NCBI GenBank assembly: GCA_963789165.1
Contig: CAWBJP010000007.1
Span: 310,001 to 374,000 of the forward strand
From: CAWBJP01 sp963789165
GTDB lineage: Bacteria; Actinomycetota; Acidimicrobiia; IMCC26256; BP-133
DNA length: 64,000 nucleotides
Reading direction: 5' to 3'
The notes under the pieces are model-generated. The model made no database searches. It saw only the letters and a list, made by a program, of their open reading frames with translations, and was not told where the DNA came from. Position numbers and translations under genes: made by a program. This document shows positions 37,007 through 45,323 of the stretch, one piece after another; position 1 is the stretch's first letter; every line of letters begins with the position of its first letter.

Positions 37007-37896
37007 GCGCTGGCCGCCTGGTACGCGCCACTCACGGCCACCTCGGGGACACCCCGCGCCCCGGCCACCTCGGGGACACCGGCTTCGGGAGCGGCGGCGG
37101 GGAAGCGGTAGCTCTCGGCCTCGGACGGGAACCGGCCGGCCCGGACGTCGTCGGCGTAGCGGGCCACGGCGGCGGTGGCCTCCTCGGCCAGGGAGGCGTA
37201 GCGGCGGACGAACTTGGGCGCCCGGCCGTGCGTCAGGCCGAGCAGGTCGTGGTAGACGAGGACCTGGCCGTCACACGACGCCCCGGCCCCGATGCCGATG
37301 GTCGGCACCGGCACCGCCTCGGTCACCATGGAGGCGACGGCATCGGGCACGCACTCCAACACGATGGAGAAGCATCCCACGTCGGCCAGCGCCAGAGCGT
37401 CATCCACCAGGACCCGGGCCGCGTCGAACTCCTTGGACTGGACCTTGTAGCCCCCGAGGGCGTGGATCGACTGGGGGGTGAGGCCAAGGTGGCCCATCAC
37501 GGGGATCTCCGCGTCGAGGATGACGGAGATGGCCGGGAGGCGCTTGCGGCCGCCCTCCAGCTTGACCGCGCCGGCGCCGGCCCGGATGAGGGCGGCGGCG
37601 TTGCGGACCGTTTCCTCCGGGGAGACGTGGTAGCTCATCCAGGGCATGTCGGCCACCACCAGGGCGCCGGGCCGCGCCCGGGCCACGGCCGCGGTGTGGT
37701 GGACCATGTCGTCGACCGTGACCGAGAGGGTGTCCTCGTAACCGAGGACGACCATCCCGACGCTGTCGCCGACGAGGATCACGTCCACCCCGGCGTCGTC
37801 GGCGATGCGGGCCGAGGGGGCGTCGTAGGCGGTGACCACGACGAGGCGCGAGCCGTCGCCCTTGCGGGCGCGGATGGCGGGGGCGGTACTGGCCAT
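37003..37896 (-). CDS. panB: Ketopantoate hydroxymethyltransferase
   Basis: 297 residues from ATG 37896 with GGAGG 6 bp upstream. PanB makes ketopantoate from alpha-ketoisovalerate and methylene-THF. TIM-barrel motifs: VVVTAYDAPSARIADDAGVDVILVGDSVGMV, GYEDTLSVTVDDMVHH, VVADMPWMSYH, AVKLEGG, IPVMGHLGLTPQSIHALGGYK and IGIGAGASCDGQVLVYHDLLGL. The C-terminal tail holds GVPEVAGARGVPEVAVSG, coded by two repeat copies. It is separated by 33 kb from panC-panD. Confidence 0.96.
   Translation of the reverse strand: MASTAPAIRARKGDGSRLVVVTAYDAPSARIADDAGVDVILVGDSVGMVVLGYEDTLSVTVDDMVHHTAAVARARPGALVVADMPWMSYHVSPEETVRNAAALIRAGAGAVKLEGGRKRLPAISVILDAEIPVMGHLGLTPQSIHALGGYKVQSKEFDAARVLVDDALALADVGCFSIVLECVPDAVASMVTEAVPVPTIGIGAGASCDGQVLVYHDLLGLTHGRAPKFVRRYASLAEEATAAVARYADDVRAGRFPSEAESYRFPAAAPEAGVPEVAGARGVPEVAVSGAYQAASA
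37044..37082. repeat. GC-rich repeat pair, 27-bp period, in the panB 3' end
   Basis: Copies begin at 37044 (CGGGGACACCCCGCGCCCCG) and 37071 (CGGGGACACCGG), exactly 27 bp apart. Read in frame as GVPEVAGARGVPEVA after the PanB core. Confidence 0.75.
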
Positions 37897-37928
37897 CGGG
37901 ACCTCCACCGTCCGGGGCACGCTCGGCT

Positions 37929-37957
37929 CCCGGCGGTATCCGGAGTGTACCGCCGGG
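37929..37957. promoter_or_regulatory. Perfect 10-bp inverted repeat between divergent genes
   Basis: CCCGGCGGTA and TACCGCCGGG are separated by 9 bp. It lies between panB (start 37896, minus) and a zinc-ribbon gene (start 38011, plus), so it could be an operator for both. It might also form an RNA hairpin in either leader. Confidence 0.45.
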
Positions 37958-38010
37958 CCCCACTACGCTCGCACTGTGCTCACGGTTCTTCGCCTGGCGG
38001 CTCATCACTG

Positions 38011-38181
38011 ATGGAACGGGCCTGCGAGAACTGCGGCACCCCCGATGACGAGCTGGCCATGGTGCGCCGGGTCTACATGGAGCCGGGCCAGCCCGGGGTC
38101 GTCCAACGGATGGAGGACGACACCGAACTGTGGTGCCTGTCGTGCACCTCGCTCTATCCCCACCAGGTCGCCGAGAGCTGA
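38011..38181 (+). CDS. Small zinc-ribbon protein
   Basis: 56 residues. ACENCGTPDDELAMVRRVY and TELWCLSCTSLYPHQVAES give a CxxC...CxxC zinc ribbon. No ribosome-binding site is obvious upstream of ATG 38011, but high codon-position bias, the two motifs and a strong terminator 12 bp after the stop support a real gene. Function unknown. Confidence 0.7.
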   Translation: MERACENCGTPDDELAMVRRVYMEPGQPGVVQRMEDDTELWCLSCTSLYPHQVAES

Positions 38182-38192
38182 GCATCGCGAAA

Positions 38193-38218
38193 ACGCCCCG
38201 GGGCGAACCCCGGGGCGT
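38193..38218. terminator. Strong bidirectional terminator hairpin
   Basis: ACGCCCCGGGG and CCCCGGGGCGT form an 11-bp GC stem with a CGAA tetraloop, preceded by AAAA and followed by CTCGTTT. It separates convergent genes ending at 38181 and 38241. Confidence 0.85.
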
Positions 38219-38240
38219 CTCGTTTCAGCGATGTCGGTGG

Positions 38241-40499
38241 TCAGGTCCGGGCCCGCCGCAGCCGGCGCCGGGTGGAGAACACGGTGGCGCCGACTGCCGC
38301 CACACTGGCCACGGGCAGGACGGGAACTCCCGACGAGAGGGGGCCGGTGGAGCTGGCCGCCCGGGCCTGGAGCTGCTGGGCGGAAGCGGTGGCCGAAGCC
38401 CTCGCGTCACGCGTGGCCTGGGCCGCGCCCCGCTGGACCTCGGCTCCGGTGCTGGTGTCGACGTCGGGGCTGGCCGAGCCGCCCACGGGAGCCTCGGCGT
38501 CGTCGGGCATGGGTTGAATCGCCTCGGCCGGGTCACTCGTGTCGCTGACGCGGACGATGCGGGCCACTGACGGGATCATGCCCCGGTCCTGGTCGTCGGC
38601 CCGGTTGACGAACAGGTAGTAGTAACCGGGCGGAGCGGCCACGCCGTTGGGCGGGGCCGTGACCGACAGCTTGCCGTCCTTGTGGGTGAAGGGAAGCCGC
38701 AGCGTCCGCTGGTCGCTGTCGTTGGAGTGCTGGACGGAGGGCATCCGCATCAGCACCACTTCGGCCACGTCCGCCGTGGGGGTGGCCAGGTCGAAGGTCT
38801 CGCCCCACGCAAGTCCGGCCTGGACATGACTGATGCTCGGGCGCTCGCCCCAGAACAGGTACGGCGGGCTGAAGACCTCGAAGCTCGGGTCGGCGTCGTT
38901 GTTGGGGAAGGGCTTGCCGGCGTCCTGGCGGTTGCCGAAGAAGTGGCCCACCGCCGAGTGCCCCCCGATCAGGACCCGGGCGTCGGGCAGCATGACGGCC
39001 GTGTTGTGGTAGGTGCGGTCACGGGCCGCGTCCTGCATCTCCTCCCACTTCTGGGTCTTCGGGTCGTACCGCTCGATCATGTGGACGGCCAGCTCGCTGC
39101 CGGGCATGACCGGCTCGGCGTTCATGGCCCCCTGGGTAGCGATGACCGAACCGTCGGGCAGCGGGGTGCCGGTCGGGAACCAGCGGGCGTGGTGGAGCGG
39201 TTCCGTCATCTTGAAGTCGACCTTGCCGCTCTTGTCGACCGTGGTGATGGACGACAGCGGGATCGCCGCAAAGCTGCCCGGCGACGGACCCTCGGTCCCG
39301 CCAAAGGTCAGGATCGACATCTTGTCGTAGGGCGGATCCATCGGGAGCACGGCCGAGTAGGCGGTGTCGTGCACCCCGAGCGGGTTGACTCCGATGACCT
39401 CCCACTTGTTGGTCTTCGGGTCGAAGAACTGCTGGATGGACCACAGCGCCTCATCGGCCGCCTGGCCGAAGGGGATCCAGCTCTGACCGGCGCCGCCGTA
39501 GAAGATCTTCCCGTTGGGTGCCAGGAAGAGCCGGGGCTGGGTCGGGAGCGAGTTCTCCGACTGGGGCCCGGCGTAGTTCTCGGTGAAGGCACCGGTGGCC
39601 GGGTCCCACGTCTCGCTGCGGCGGATACTGGAGAGCTGCGTGCTCTTGATCAGCTTCTGGACCCCGCTGAAGACCATCATCTTGCTGTCGTCCATGATCA
39701 CGCCCGAGGGGTACCAGCGCTGGTACTTCATGTGGCCGGTCTGCTCGAAGGCGTTGGTCTCCGGGTTGAAGATCTGGACGTTGCGGATGCCGCTCACCTC
39801 GACGAGCCCGAGGTGGCGCTCGTCGCCCGCGTTCTGATCCATGGCGACCGGCTCGTTGTACCAGTCGCTGCCGCCGACCGCGGCGATCCGGCCGTCGGCC
39901 AGGCTGACGATCTCGGAGCAGAAAATGTCGGTGTCGTTGTCGGCCGGGTCGTCGGGCTGGGACTCGCCCTTGTGGGGCGGTCCGCCCACCGAACCCCAGG
40001 TGCTGCCGACCAGGCCGTCCCCGGGCTCACCGGGCACGCCGGTCATCCCGACCGGGTCGTCGGTCCCCTGGTAGCCCGGTTCGATGTCGGGGTTGGTGCC
40101 GCCACCGTCATCATTGGTGGGGATGGTCCACTGGGGCGTACCGGTGCGCAGGTCGAGGATCCGGGCCCGACTGTTGCGCATCTCGGGGGACAGGTCGGTA
40201 CCCGTCCCGTTCTTCATGTTCTCGTGGCCCTCGATGCCGTTGTAGTAAAAGATCCGACCGTCCCGCAGCACCGAGAGGGCCTGGGCGACGGGCTTGCAGA
40301 TCACCTCGTCGGTGGCGTTGGGGTCGGGTTCGCAGCGTGGGGTGGTGACACCACCCTCTTCGAAGGGCGAGGTGATCATTCCGATGAGGGCGGGGGCCTT
40401 GAGGACCTGAGCCGAGGACGACGAGGCCATAAGCCCGCCGAGCGTGGCACCGGTGGTCCCGATCAAGACCAGACGCCAACCGAGCGAGAGCTTCCGCAT
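38241..40499 (-). CDS. Secreted galactose-oxidase/GlxA-like copper radical oxidase, wall- or membrane-anchored
   Basis: 752 residues. Signal sequence (residues 1-30, VLIGTTGATLGGLMASSSSAQ), kelch-type propeller, and a C-terminal DUF1929 domain. Candidate copper/radical ligands in family order: Cys in DTDIFCSEIVSLADGR, Tyr in MKYQRWYPSG, Tyr-His in DRTYHNTAVMLPDARVLIGGH, and His in SVQHSNDSDQRTLRLPF. The end has an Ala-rich stalk, a hydrophobic segment PVLPVASVAAVGATVF and RRRLRRART, which looks like a membrane anchor. Such enzymes oxidise primary alcohols or aldehydes to give H2O2; Streptomyces GlxA acts in glycan deposition at hyphal tips. Confidence 0.85.
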   Translation of the reverse strand: MRKLSLGWRLVLIGTTGATLGGLMASSSSAQVLKAPALIGMITSPFEEGGVTTPRCEPDPNATDEVICKPVAQALSVLRDGRIFYYNGIEGHENMKNGTGTDLSPEMRNSRARILDLRTGTPQWTIPTNDDGGGTNPDIEPGYQGTDDPVGMTGVPGEPGDGLVGSTWGSVGGPPHKGESQPDDPADNDTDIFCSEIVSLADGRIAAVGGSDWYNEPVAMDQNAGDERHLGLVEVSGIRNVQIFNPETNAFEQTGHMKYQRWYPSGVIMDDSKMMVFSGVQKLIKSTQLSSIRRSETWDPATGAFTENYAGPQSENSLPTQPRLFLAPNGKIFYGGAGQSWIPFGQAADEALWSIQQFFDPKTNKWEVIGVNPLGVHDTAYSAVLPMDPPYDKMSILTFGGTEGPSPGSFAAIPLSSITTVDKSGKVDFKMTEPLHHARWFPTGTPLPDGSVIATQGAMNAEPVMPGSELAVHMIERYDPKTQKWEEMQDAARDRTYHNTAVMLPDARVLIGGHSAVGHFFGNRQDAGKPFPNNDADPSFEVFSPPYLFWGERPSISHVQAGLAWGETFDLATPTADVAEVVLMRMPSVQHSNDSDQRTLRLPFTHKDGKLSVTAPPNGVAAPPGYYYLFVNRADDQDRGMIPSVARIVRVSDTSDPAEAIQPMPDDAEAPVGGSASPDVDTSTGAEVQRGAAQATRDARASATASAQQLQARAASSTGPLSSGVPVLPVASVAAVGATVFSTRRRLRRART

Positions 40500-40683
40500 G
40501 CTTCCTCCCTGGTGCAGCGAAGAACTGTGACTCTGGTGGGACTGTGTCAGTGGCGATGGGACTGGATCACGGGCCCGCGACCGGATGCCGGGGCCGTCGT
40601 AACCCTTGATCTTTGTCCGAAACGGGCGTTAACGCCAGGGTTTGTCTGGCCTGACCGCCCAGAGTGGCCAGGCGCGCCGGGCG

Positions 40684-41049
40684 TCAGCCGGCGTGGCGCC
40701 GGCCGAGCAGGTAGCTGCGGGTGAGGTGGTTCCAGGCGCACTCGGTGCACACCTCGACCACGTAACAGGCGAACTCGTCGCAGGCCCGGCCCAACCGCTC
40801 GAGCTCCCCGGCGCTGGTGATGCACCGGCCGTTGGCCGCCTTGAGGGCGTCGCCGTAGACGTAGGACACGAGGCGCAGCTTCGCCTTCTCGCAGATGGGG
40901 CACTCCTGGGCCGTTTCCTCGCCGACGTTGCGGGCGGCCCGAATGAGCTCGGGATGGGCGTCGCAGACGTCCAGACGGGTCAGCCGGCCCCGCCGCCAGT
41001 CCCGCAGGACGGCCCGGCGGGCAAGCCGGTAGTCGATCTGTCGACGCAT
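40684..41049 (-). CDS. DUF5318 zinc-ribbon protein
   Basis: 121 residues, starting MRRQIDYRLARRAVLRDW at ATG 41049. Contains CDAHPELIRAARNVGEETAQECPICEKAKLRLVSYVYG and VCTECAWNHLTRSY, two CxxC motifs likely binding zinc. Matches the actinobacterial DUF5318 family (cf. M. tuberculosis Rv0049) near ponA and ino1. Divergent from the PadR gene. Function unknown. The 184 bp up to the copper oxidase gene have no other ORF. Confidence 0.88.
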   Translation of the reverse strand: MRRQIDYRLARRAVLRDWRRGRLTRLDVCDAHPELIRAARNVGEETAQECPICEKAKLRLVSYVYGDALKAANGRCITSAGELERLGRACDEFACYVVEVCTECAWNHLTRSYLLGRRHAG

Positions 41050-41087
41050 CGAGATCGAGTGTACCGACGGCACGGCCGGCACAGTGA

Positions 41088-41115
41088 TTGACACCCTCGA
41101 CGGTCGGTGTAACGT
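41088..41115 (+). promoter_or_regulatory. Promoter of the PadR-ino1 operon
   Basis: TTGACA (41088-41093), 16 bp, then TAACGT (41110-41115). The -35 box is a perfect sigma-70 match and the -10 keeps TAnnnT. The operator at 41120-41142 covers the predicted start of transcription. Confidence 0.6.
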
Positions 41116-41119
41116 TCCC

Positions 41120-41142
41120 CGATATATCGGGTCGATATATCG
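41120..41142. promoter_or_regulatory. Double palindromic operator upstream of padR
   Basis: Two identical palindromes CGATATATCG at 41120-41129 and 41133-41142, centres 13 bp apart, in otherwise very GC-rich DNA. They lie just downstream of the -10 box and 40 bp before the padR start: the expected place for autorepression by the PadR protein. Confidence 0.7.
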
Positions 41143-41181
41143 AGGCGAGACGGACTCGCGGAAGAGGACGGGCACAGGCGG

Positions 41182-41796
41182 ATGTTGGAGCTGGCCATCC
41201 TGGGGCTGCTGAAGGAACTGCCGCTCCACGGCTACGAGCTCAAGAAGCGGCTGAACGACAGCCTGGGCCACCTCTTCGGCGTGTCCTACGGGTCCCTCTA
41301 CCCGGCTCTGGCCCGCCTGGAGAAGGCCGGCGCCATCGAAGCCGTGGACCCGCCCGTGGCCACCGCCACCATCCCCTCCACCGGGTCGATCTCGGGTGAA
41401 GCGGCGGCCGCCCGCCTCCGCCGCCCCCTGCGCCGCAGCGGCCGGACCCGCAAGGCCTACCGCATCGCCTCCCGGGGCCAGACGCTGCTCACCGAGCTCC
41501 TGTCGGCCGAGGCGCCCGCCGGCGCCGACGAGAACCGGTCCTTCGCCCTCAAGCTCGCCTTCTTCCGCCACCTGGAGCCCGACGCCCGCCTGCACCTGCT
41601 GCGGCGACGGCGGAACTCCCTGGCCGACCAGCTGGCCCGGGGCCGCGAGGCGCTGGCCGCCATCGCCGCCGGCCGGGCCGCGCAACCCGACCGCTACACC
41701 CGCTCACTTCTCGAGCATGAGACCCGCCGTGCCGAGCGCGACCTCGAATGGGTCGACTCGCTGATCGCCGATGAACTGCAAGGAGGAGCCACGTGA
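41182..41796 (+). CDS. PadR family transcriptional regulator
   Basis: 204 residues. The PadR winged helix has MLELAILGLLKELPLHGYELKKRL, FGVSYGSLYPALARLEKAGAIEAV and RKAYRIASRGQTLLTELL; the effector and dimerisation part is the C-terminal helical domain. A Gly/Ser/Arg-rich insert (residues 62-88) lies in the wing. The stop overlaps the ino1 GTG by 4 bp, as with Rv0047c/ino1 in mycobacteria. Likely controls inositol synthesis and itself through the double palindrome at 41120. Confidence 0.9.
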   Translation: MLELAILGLLKELPLHGYELKKRLNDSLGHLFGVSYGSLYPALARLEKAGAIEAVDPPVATATIPSTGSISGEAAAARLRRPLRRSGRTRKAYRIASRGQTLLTELLSAEAPAGADENRSFALKLAFFRHLEPDARLHLLRRRRNSLADQLARGREALAAIAAGRAAQPDRYTRSLLEHETRRAERDLEWVDSLIADELQGGAT

Positions 41797-43154
41797 GCCG
41801 TCCCGATCCTTCCCCGGGGGCGCCCCGGACCCCGGTCCGCGTCGCCGTCGCCGGTGTCGGCAACTGCGCCAGCAGCCTGGTCCAGGGCATCGAGTACTAC
41901 CGGGGGGCGGACCCCGACGAGACCGTGCCCGGCCTCATGCACGTGGAGCTCGGCGGCTATCACGTGGGCGACGTTGAATTCGTCACCGCCTTCGATGTGG
42001 ACGCCACCAAGGTGGGCGAGGATCTCGGCAAGGCCATCTTCCGGGGCCAGAACAACACGGTCCGCTTCGCCGAGGTTCCCTCCCTCGGAATTCCCGTGCT
42101 GCGGGGTCCGACGCTCGACGGCTGGGGCACCTACTACCGGAGCACGTGCGACGAATCGCCGGCCGCCCCGATCGACGTCGCCGCCGAGCTGCGCCGCTCC
42201 GGGGCCGAGGTCCTGGTCTCTTACCTCCCGGTGGGCTCGGAAGCGGCCCAGCGCCACTACGCCGAGGCGTGCCTGGAGGCGGGAGTGGCCTTCATCAACT
42301 GCATCCCGGTCTTCATCGCCTCCGACCCGGCGTGGGCCGCCCGCTTCACCGAGGCCGGCGTCCCGATCATCGGCGACGACATCAAGAGCCAGGTCGGAGC
42401 GACGATCGTGCATCGGATTCTCGCTCGCCTCTTCGAGGACCGGGGCCTGGTGCTGGACCGGACGTACCAGCTCAACGTGGGCGGCAACATGGACTTCAAG
42501 AACATGCTGGAGCGGGAGCGGCTGGAGTCGAAGAAGGTGTCGAAGACCCAGGCGGTGACCAGCCAGCTGGGCAACGGCATCGAGGCCGACGACGTGCACA
42601 TCGGACCCTCCGACCACGTGGCCTGGCTCCAGGACCGAAAGTGGGCCTACATCCGCCTGGAGGGCCGCAACTTCGGCGACGTGCCCCTCAACCTGGAGAT
42701 GAAACTCGAGGTGTGGGACTCCCCCAACTCTGCCGGCGTGGTCATCGACGCGCTGCGCTGCGCCCGGATCGCGCTCGACCGGGGTATCGGTGGGCCGCTG
42801 CTCGGTCCTTCGGCCTACTTCATGAAGTCCCCGCCCGTGCAGTACACCGACGAGGAGGCCCGGGTCATGGTCGACGCCTTCTCGTCCGGGGTCGGGGATG
42901 CCCCCGAGAGACGCGGACACGTTGGACCTGCGCACGACGTAGCCTTTCGGGCCGTGATGGGTCGGCGGCTCGGACGGGCTCTGGTCTGGGGTCTTCTGGC
43001 CGGAGGGGGACTGGTGGCGGGCCTGGCCGCCGGGTCCACCCTGGCCTCCACCCCGACCGACGGGCAGATGCTCACGCAGTTGGGCGGCGGCGCCGGCGGT
43101 GTCGCCGCCCTGCTCGGCCTGGTCCTGCCGATGAGGGCGAGAACTCGCCCCTGA
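41793..43154 (+). CDS. ino1: Inositol-1-phosphate synthase with a membrane tail
   Basis: 453 residues as read. Residues 15-360 are the actinobacterial Ino1: NAD motif VRVAVAGVGNCASSLVQGIEYY, ELGGYHVGDVEFVTAFDVD, GDDIKSQVGATIVHR, LNVGGNMDFKNM, and SPNSAGVVIDALRCARIALDRGIGG. It makes inositol phosphate from glucose-6-phosphate for phosphatidylinositol and mycothiol. The last 90 residues, with two hydrophobic segments, are not Ino1; a one-base shift near 42880-42890 would end Ino1 at a TAG (42940-42942). The N-terminal GAPRTP is coded by a repeat copy. Confidence 0.93.
   Translation: MSRPDPSPGAPRTPVRVAVAGVGNCASSLVQGIEYYRGADPDETVPGLMHVELGGYHVGDVEFVTAFDVDATKVGEDLGKAIFRGQNNTVRFAEVPSLGIPVLRGPTLDGWGTYYRSTCDESPAAPIDVAAELRRSGAEVLVSYLPVGSEAAQRHYAEACLEAGVAFINCIPVFIASDPAWAARFTEAGVPIIGDDIKSQVGATIVHRILARLFEDRGLVLDRTYQLNVGGNMDFKNMLERERLESKKVSKTQAVTSQLGNGIEADDVHIGPSDHVAWLQDRKWAYIRLEGRNFGDVPLNLEMKLEVWDSPNSAGVVIDALRCARIALDRGIGGPLLGPSAYFMKSPPVQYTDEEARVMVDAFSSGVGDAPERRGHVGPAHDVAFRAVMGRRLGRALVWGLLAGGGLVAGLAAGSTLASTPTDGQMLTQLGGGAGGVAALLGLVLPMRARTRP
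41815..41835. repeat. Diverged GC-rich repeat copy in the ino1 N-terminus
   Basis: CGGGGGCGCCCCGGACCCCG differs from the panB/panC core at about three sites. Read in frame as PGAPRTP, ahead of the NAD-binding strand of Ino1. Confidence 0.45.
42957..43154 (+). CDS. Possible separate small membrane protein fused to ino1 in this sequence
   Basis: From ATG 42957 the frame reads MGRRLGRALVWGLLAGGGLV and continues with a second hydrophobic segment GGVAALLGLVLPM, 65 residues. In sequence it is continuous with Ino1, but the end of Ino1 looks frame-shifted. If the shift is repaired, this is a free two-segment membrane protein after Ino1. Alternative: a genuine membrane anchor on Ino1. Confidence 0.4.
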   Translation: MGRRLGRALVWGLLAGGGLVAGLAAGSTLASTPTDGQMLTQLGGGAGGVAALLGLVLPMRARTRP

Positions 43155-43187
43155 GCGCCGCCCGCGGACGTACTAAGTTCCGCCGGC

Positions 43188-43886
43188 ATGAGCAACGTTG
43201 AAACGTGGGATCGGGCGGCACGGCGGTACCAGGAGGAGTTCGATCCTCCTGACAGCACCGTCCACTACGGCCCAGGCGTGGCCGACGACTCCGAGCTGCG
43301 GATCGTTCCCGGGCACCTGGGGGGCAAACGGGTCCTCGAGCTCGGCTGCGGGGCCGGTCAGGCGGCGGTGGCCTTCGCCCGGATGGGAGCCCGCATCATC
43401 GCCGTCGACTCGTCGGCCGAGATGCTCGCCGGCGCCCGGCGCCGGGCCGAATCGGCCACCGTCGGGATCGACTTCAGGCTGGGGGACCTGTGCGACCTGG
43501 CCTTCGTGCCCGCCGAGTCGATCGATCTCGTGTTCTGCGGGGCCACCATGGACTACGTGGAGGATCTCGGCCGGGTGCTGCGCTCGGTGCACCGGGTCCT
43601 GCGACCCCAGGGCGCCTTCGTGTTCAGCCTGGAGCATCCCGTGAACCTGTGCCTGGAGGCGACCGGCCCCGACGGGCGCACCCTGGTCCGGAGCTACGCC
43701 GATCCCGCTCCCGTCAAAGTCGAGCGCTACGGGGAGGCCTTCCTCATCTACCCGCGCACCATCTCCGAGGTGGTGGGCACGCTGGCCCGGGCCGGGTTCC
43801 GGGTGGAGGCCCTGGCCGAGCCGGACGGCGACGACCTCTGGGTCCCGGGCGCGACGGTCTGGAGGACCCGCAAGGACGGGCGCTAG
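43188..43886 (+). CDS. SAM-dependent methyltransferase, class I
   Basis: 232 residues. Motif I VLELGCGAGQAAVAFARMGA, motif II IIAVDSSAEMLAGAR, then LGDLCDLAFVPAESIDLVFCGATMDYVEDLG and the late strands LRPQGAFVFSLEHPV (Methyltransf_11 type). Substrate unknown. The stop TAG overlaps the GTG of the thioredoxin-domain gene by 1 bp, so it is cotranscribed with the selenoprotein pair. Confidence 0.88.
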   Translation: MSNVETWDRAARRYQEEFDPPDSTVHYGPGVADDSELRIVPGHLGGKRVLELGCGAGQAAVAFARMGARIIAVDSSAEMLAGARRRAESATVGIDFRLGDLCDLAFVPAESIDLVFCGATMDYVEDLGRVLRSVHRVLRPQGAFVFSLEHPVNLCLEATGPDGRTLVRSYADPAPVKVERYGEAFLIYPRTISEVVGTLARAGFRVEALAEPDGDDLWVPGATVWRTRKDGR

Positions 43887-45323
43887 TGACCGGGGCCACC
43901 GTCCTGCCTGACGGGCTGGTGGCCGTGGTCAAGCGGGACTGCCCCACCTGCACGCTGGTGGCCCCCGTACTGGCCGAACTGGCCGCCGGCGGCGACCCGC
44001 TCACCGTCTACTGCCAGGACGATCCCTCCTTCCCGCCCGGCCTGGCGGTGGTGGACGACACCGACCTCGACGTCTCCCTCGCCCTCGACCTGACCACCGT
44101 CCCCACGCTCCTGCGGGTGGAGGGTGGCGCCGAGGTGGACCGCACCGAGGGCTGGCTCCGTCCCGCCTGGGAGAAGCTCACCGGCCGCTCGCCGCTGGGC
44201 GAGGGGCTTCCCGAGCACCGGCCGGGGTGCGGCTCCCTCACGGTCGACCCCCTGGTGGCCGAACGCCTGGCCGCCCGGGCCAGCGGCCTGCGGTCCCGCC
44301 GGCTGGAACTGGCCGAGGCGGAGGACGAGGCGGAGGCGTTCTTCGAACGGGGCTGGACCGACGGGCTGCCGGTGGTGCCCCCCACCCCGGCCCGGGTACT
44401 GCGCATGCTGGAGGGAACCATCCGGCCGGCGGCCGAGGTGGTGACGCTTGTTCCCCCCGGGTTCAACGAGTGCACCGTGGAGAAAGCGGCGGTCAACGCC
44501 GTCATGGCCGGGTGCCGGCCCGAGTACCTCCCGGTGGTGCTGGCGGCGCTGGAGGCCTCCTGCACCCAGGCGTTCAACATGCACGGCCTGTTGTGCACCA
44601 CCTGGTTCGCCGGCCCGGTGATCATCGTCAACGGCCCCGTGGCCCGGCAGATCGGGATGAACTCCGGCGTCAACGCCCTCGGCCAGGGCAACCGGGCCAA
44701 CGCCACCATCGGCCGGGCGCTCCAGCTCATCGTCCGGAACGTGGGCGAGGGCCGCCCCGGCGAGATCGATCGGGCCACGCTGGGGAATCCGGGGAAGTAC
44801 ACCTTCTGCTTCGCCGAGGACGAGGAGGGCTCGCCCTGGGAGCCCCTGGCGGTGGAACGGGGTGTGGCCGAGGGCATCTCCGCCGTCACCCTGTTCGCCG
44901 GCTACGGCCCCCACGCCGTCGCCGACCAGCTCTCCCGCACGCCCGAGTCGCTGGCCCGCTCCCTGGCCTGGGCCCTGGAGGCCGTCTGGCATCCCAAGCT
45001 CGCCCTGTACTCCGACGCCGTGCTGGTCGTCTCGCCCGAGCACGCCCGGGTCTTCCGGGAGGCGGGATGGTCGAAGGCCCGCCTTCGAGAGGAGCTGATG
45101 GGCCTGCTCACCCGGCCGGGAACGCGAGATGGTCCGGGGCGCCCGGGGCTGCGCCGAAGGGATGCCCGAGTCCCTGGCCGATGCTGACATCCCCAAGTAC
45201 ACGCCCGACGGGCTGCTCATCGTCCACGCCGGCGGCGGCGCCGGCCTGTTCTCCGCCGTCATCGGCGGATGGGTGCGCGGCGAGATCGGCAGCACCCCTG
45301 TCACCCGGGAGGTGGGAACGTGA
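43886..45323 (+). CDS. Thioredoxin-domain protein, partner of the UGSC selenoprotein (one frameshift)
   Basis: About 478 residues. Residues 1-90 are a thioredoxin fold: VVKRDCPTCTLVAPVL with Cys19/Cys22 and the cis-Pro in TTVPTLL. The rest is a large domain I cannot name: FFERGWTDGLPVVPPTP, ALEASCTQAFNMHGLLCTTWFAGPVIIVNG, MNSGVNALGQGNRANATIGRAL, and GKYTFCFAEDEEGSPWEP. A one-base shift near 45120 divides it from GMPESLADADIPKYTPDGLLIVHAGGGAGLF. Its repaired stop overlaps the UGSC gene by 4 bp (GTGA). Likely supplies or receives thiol/selenol electrons. Confidence 0.75.
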
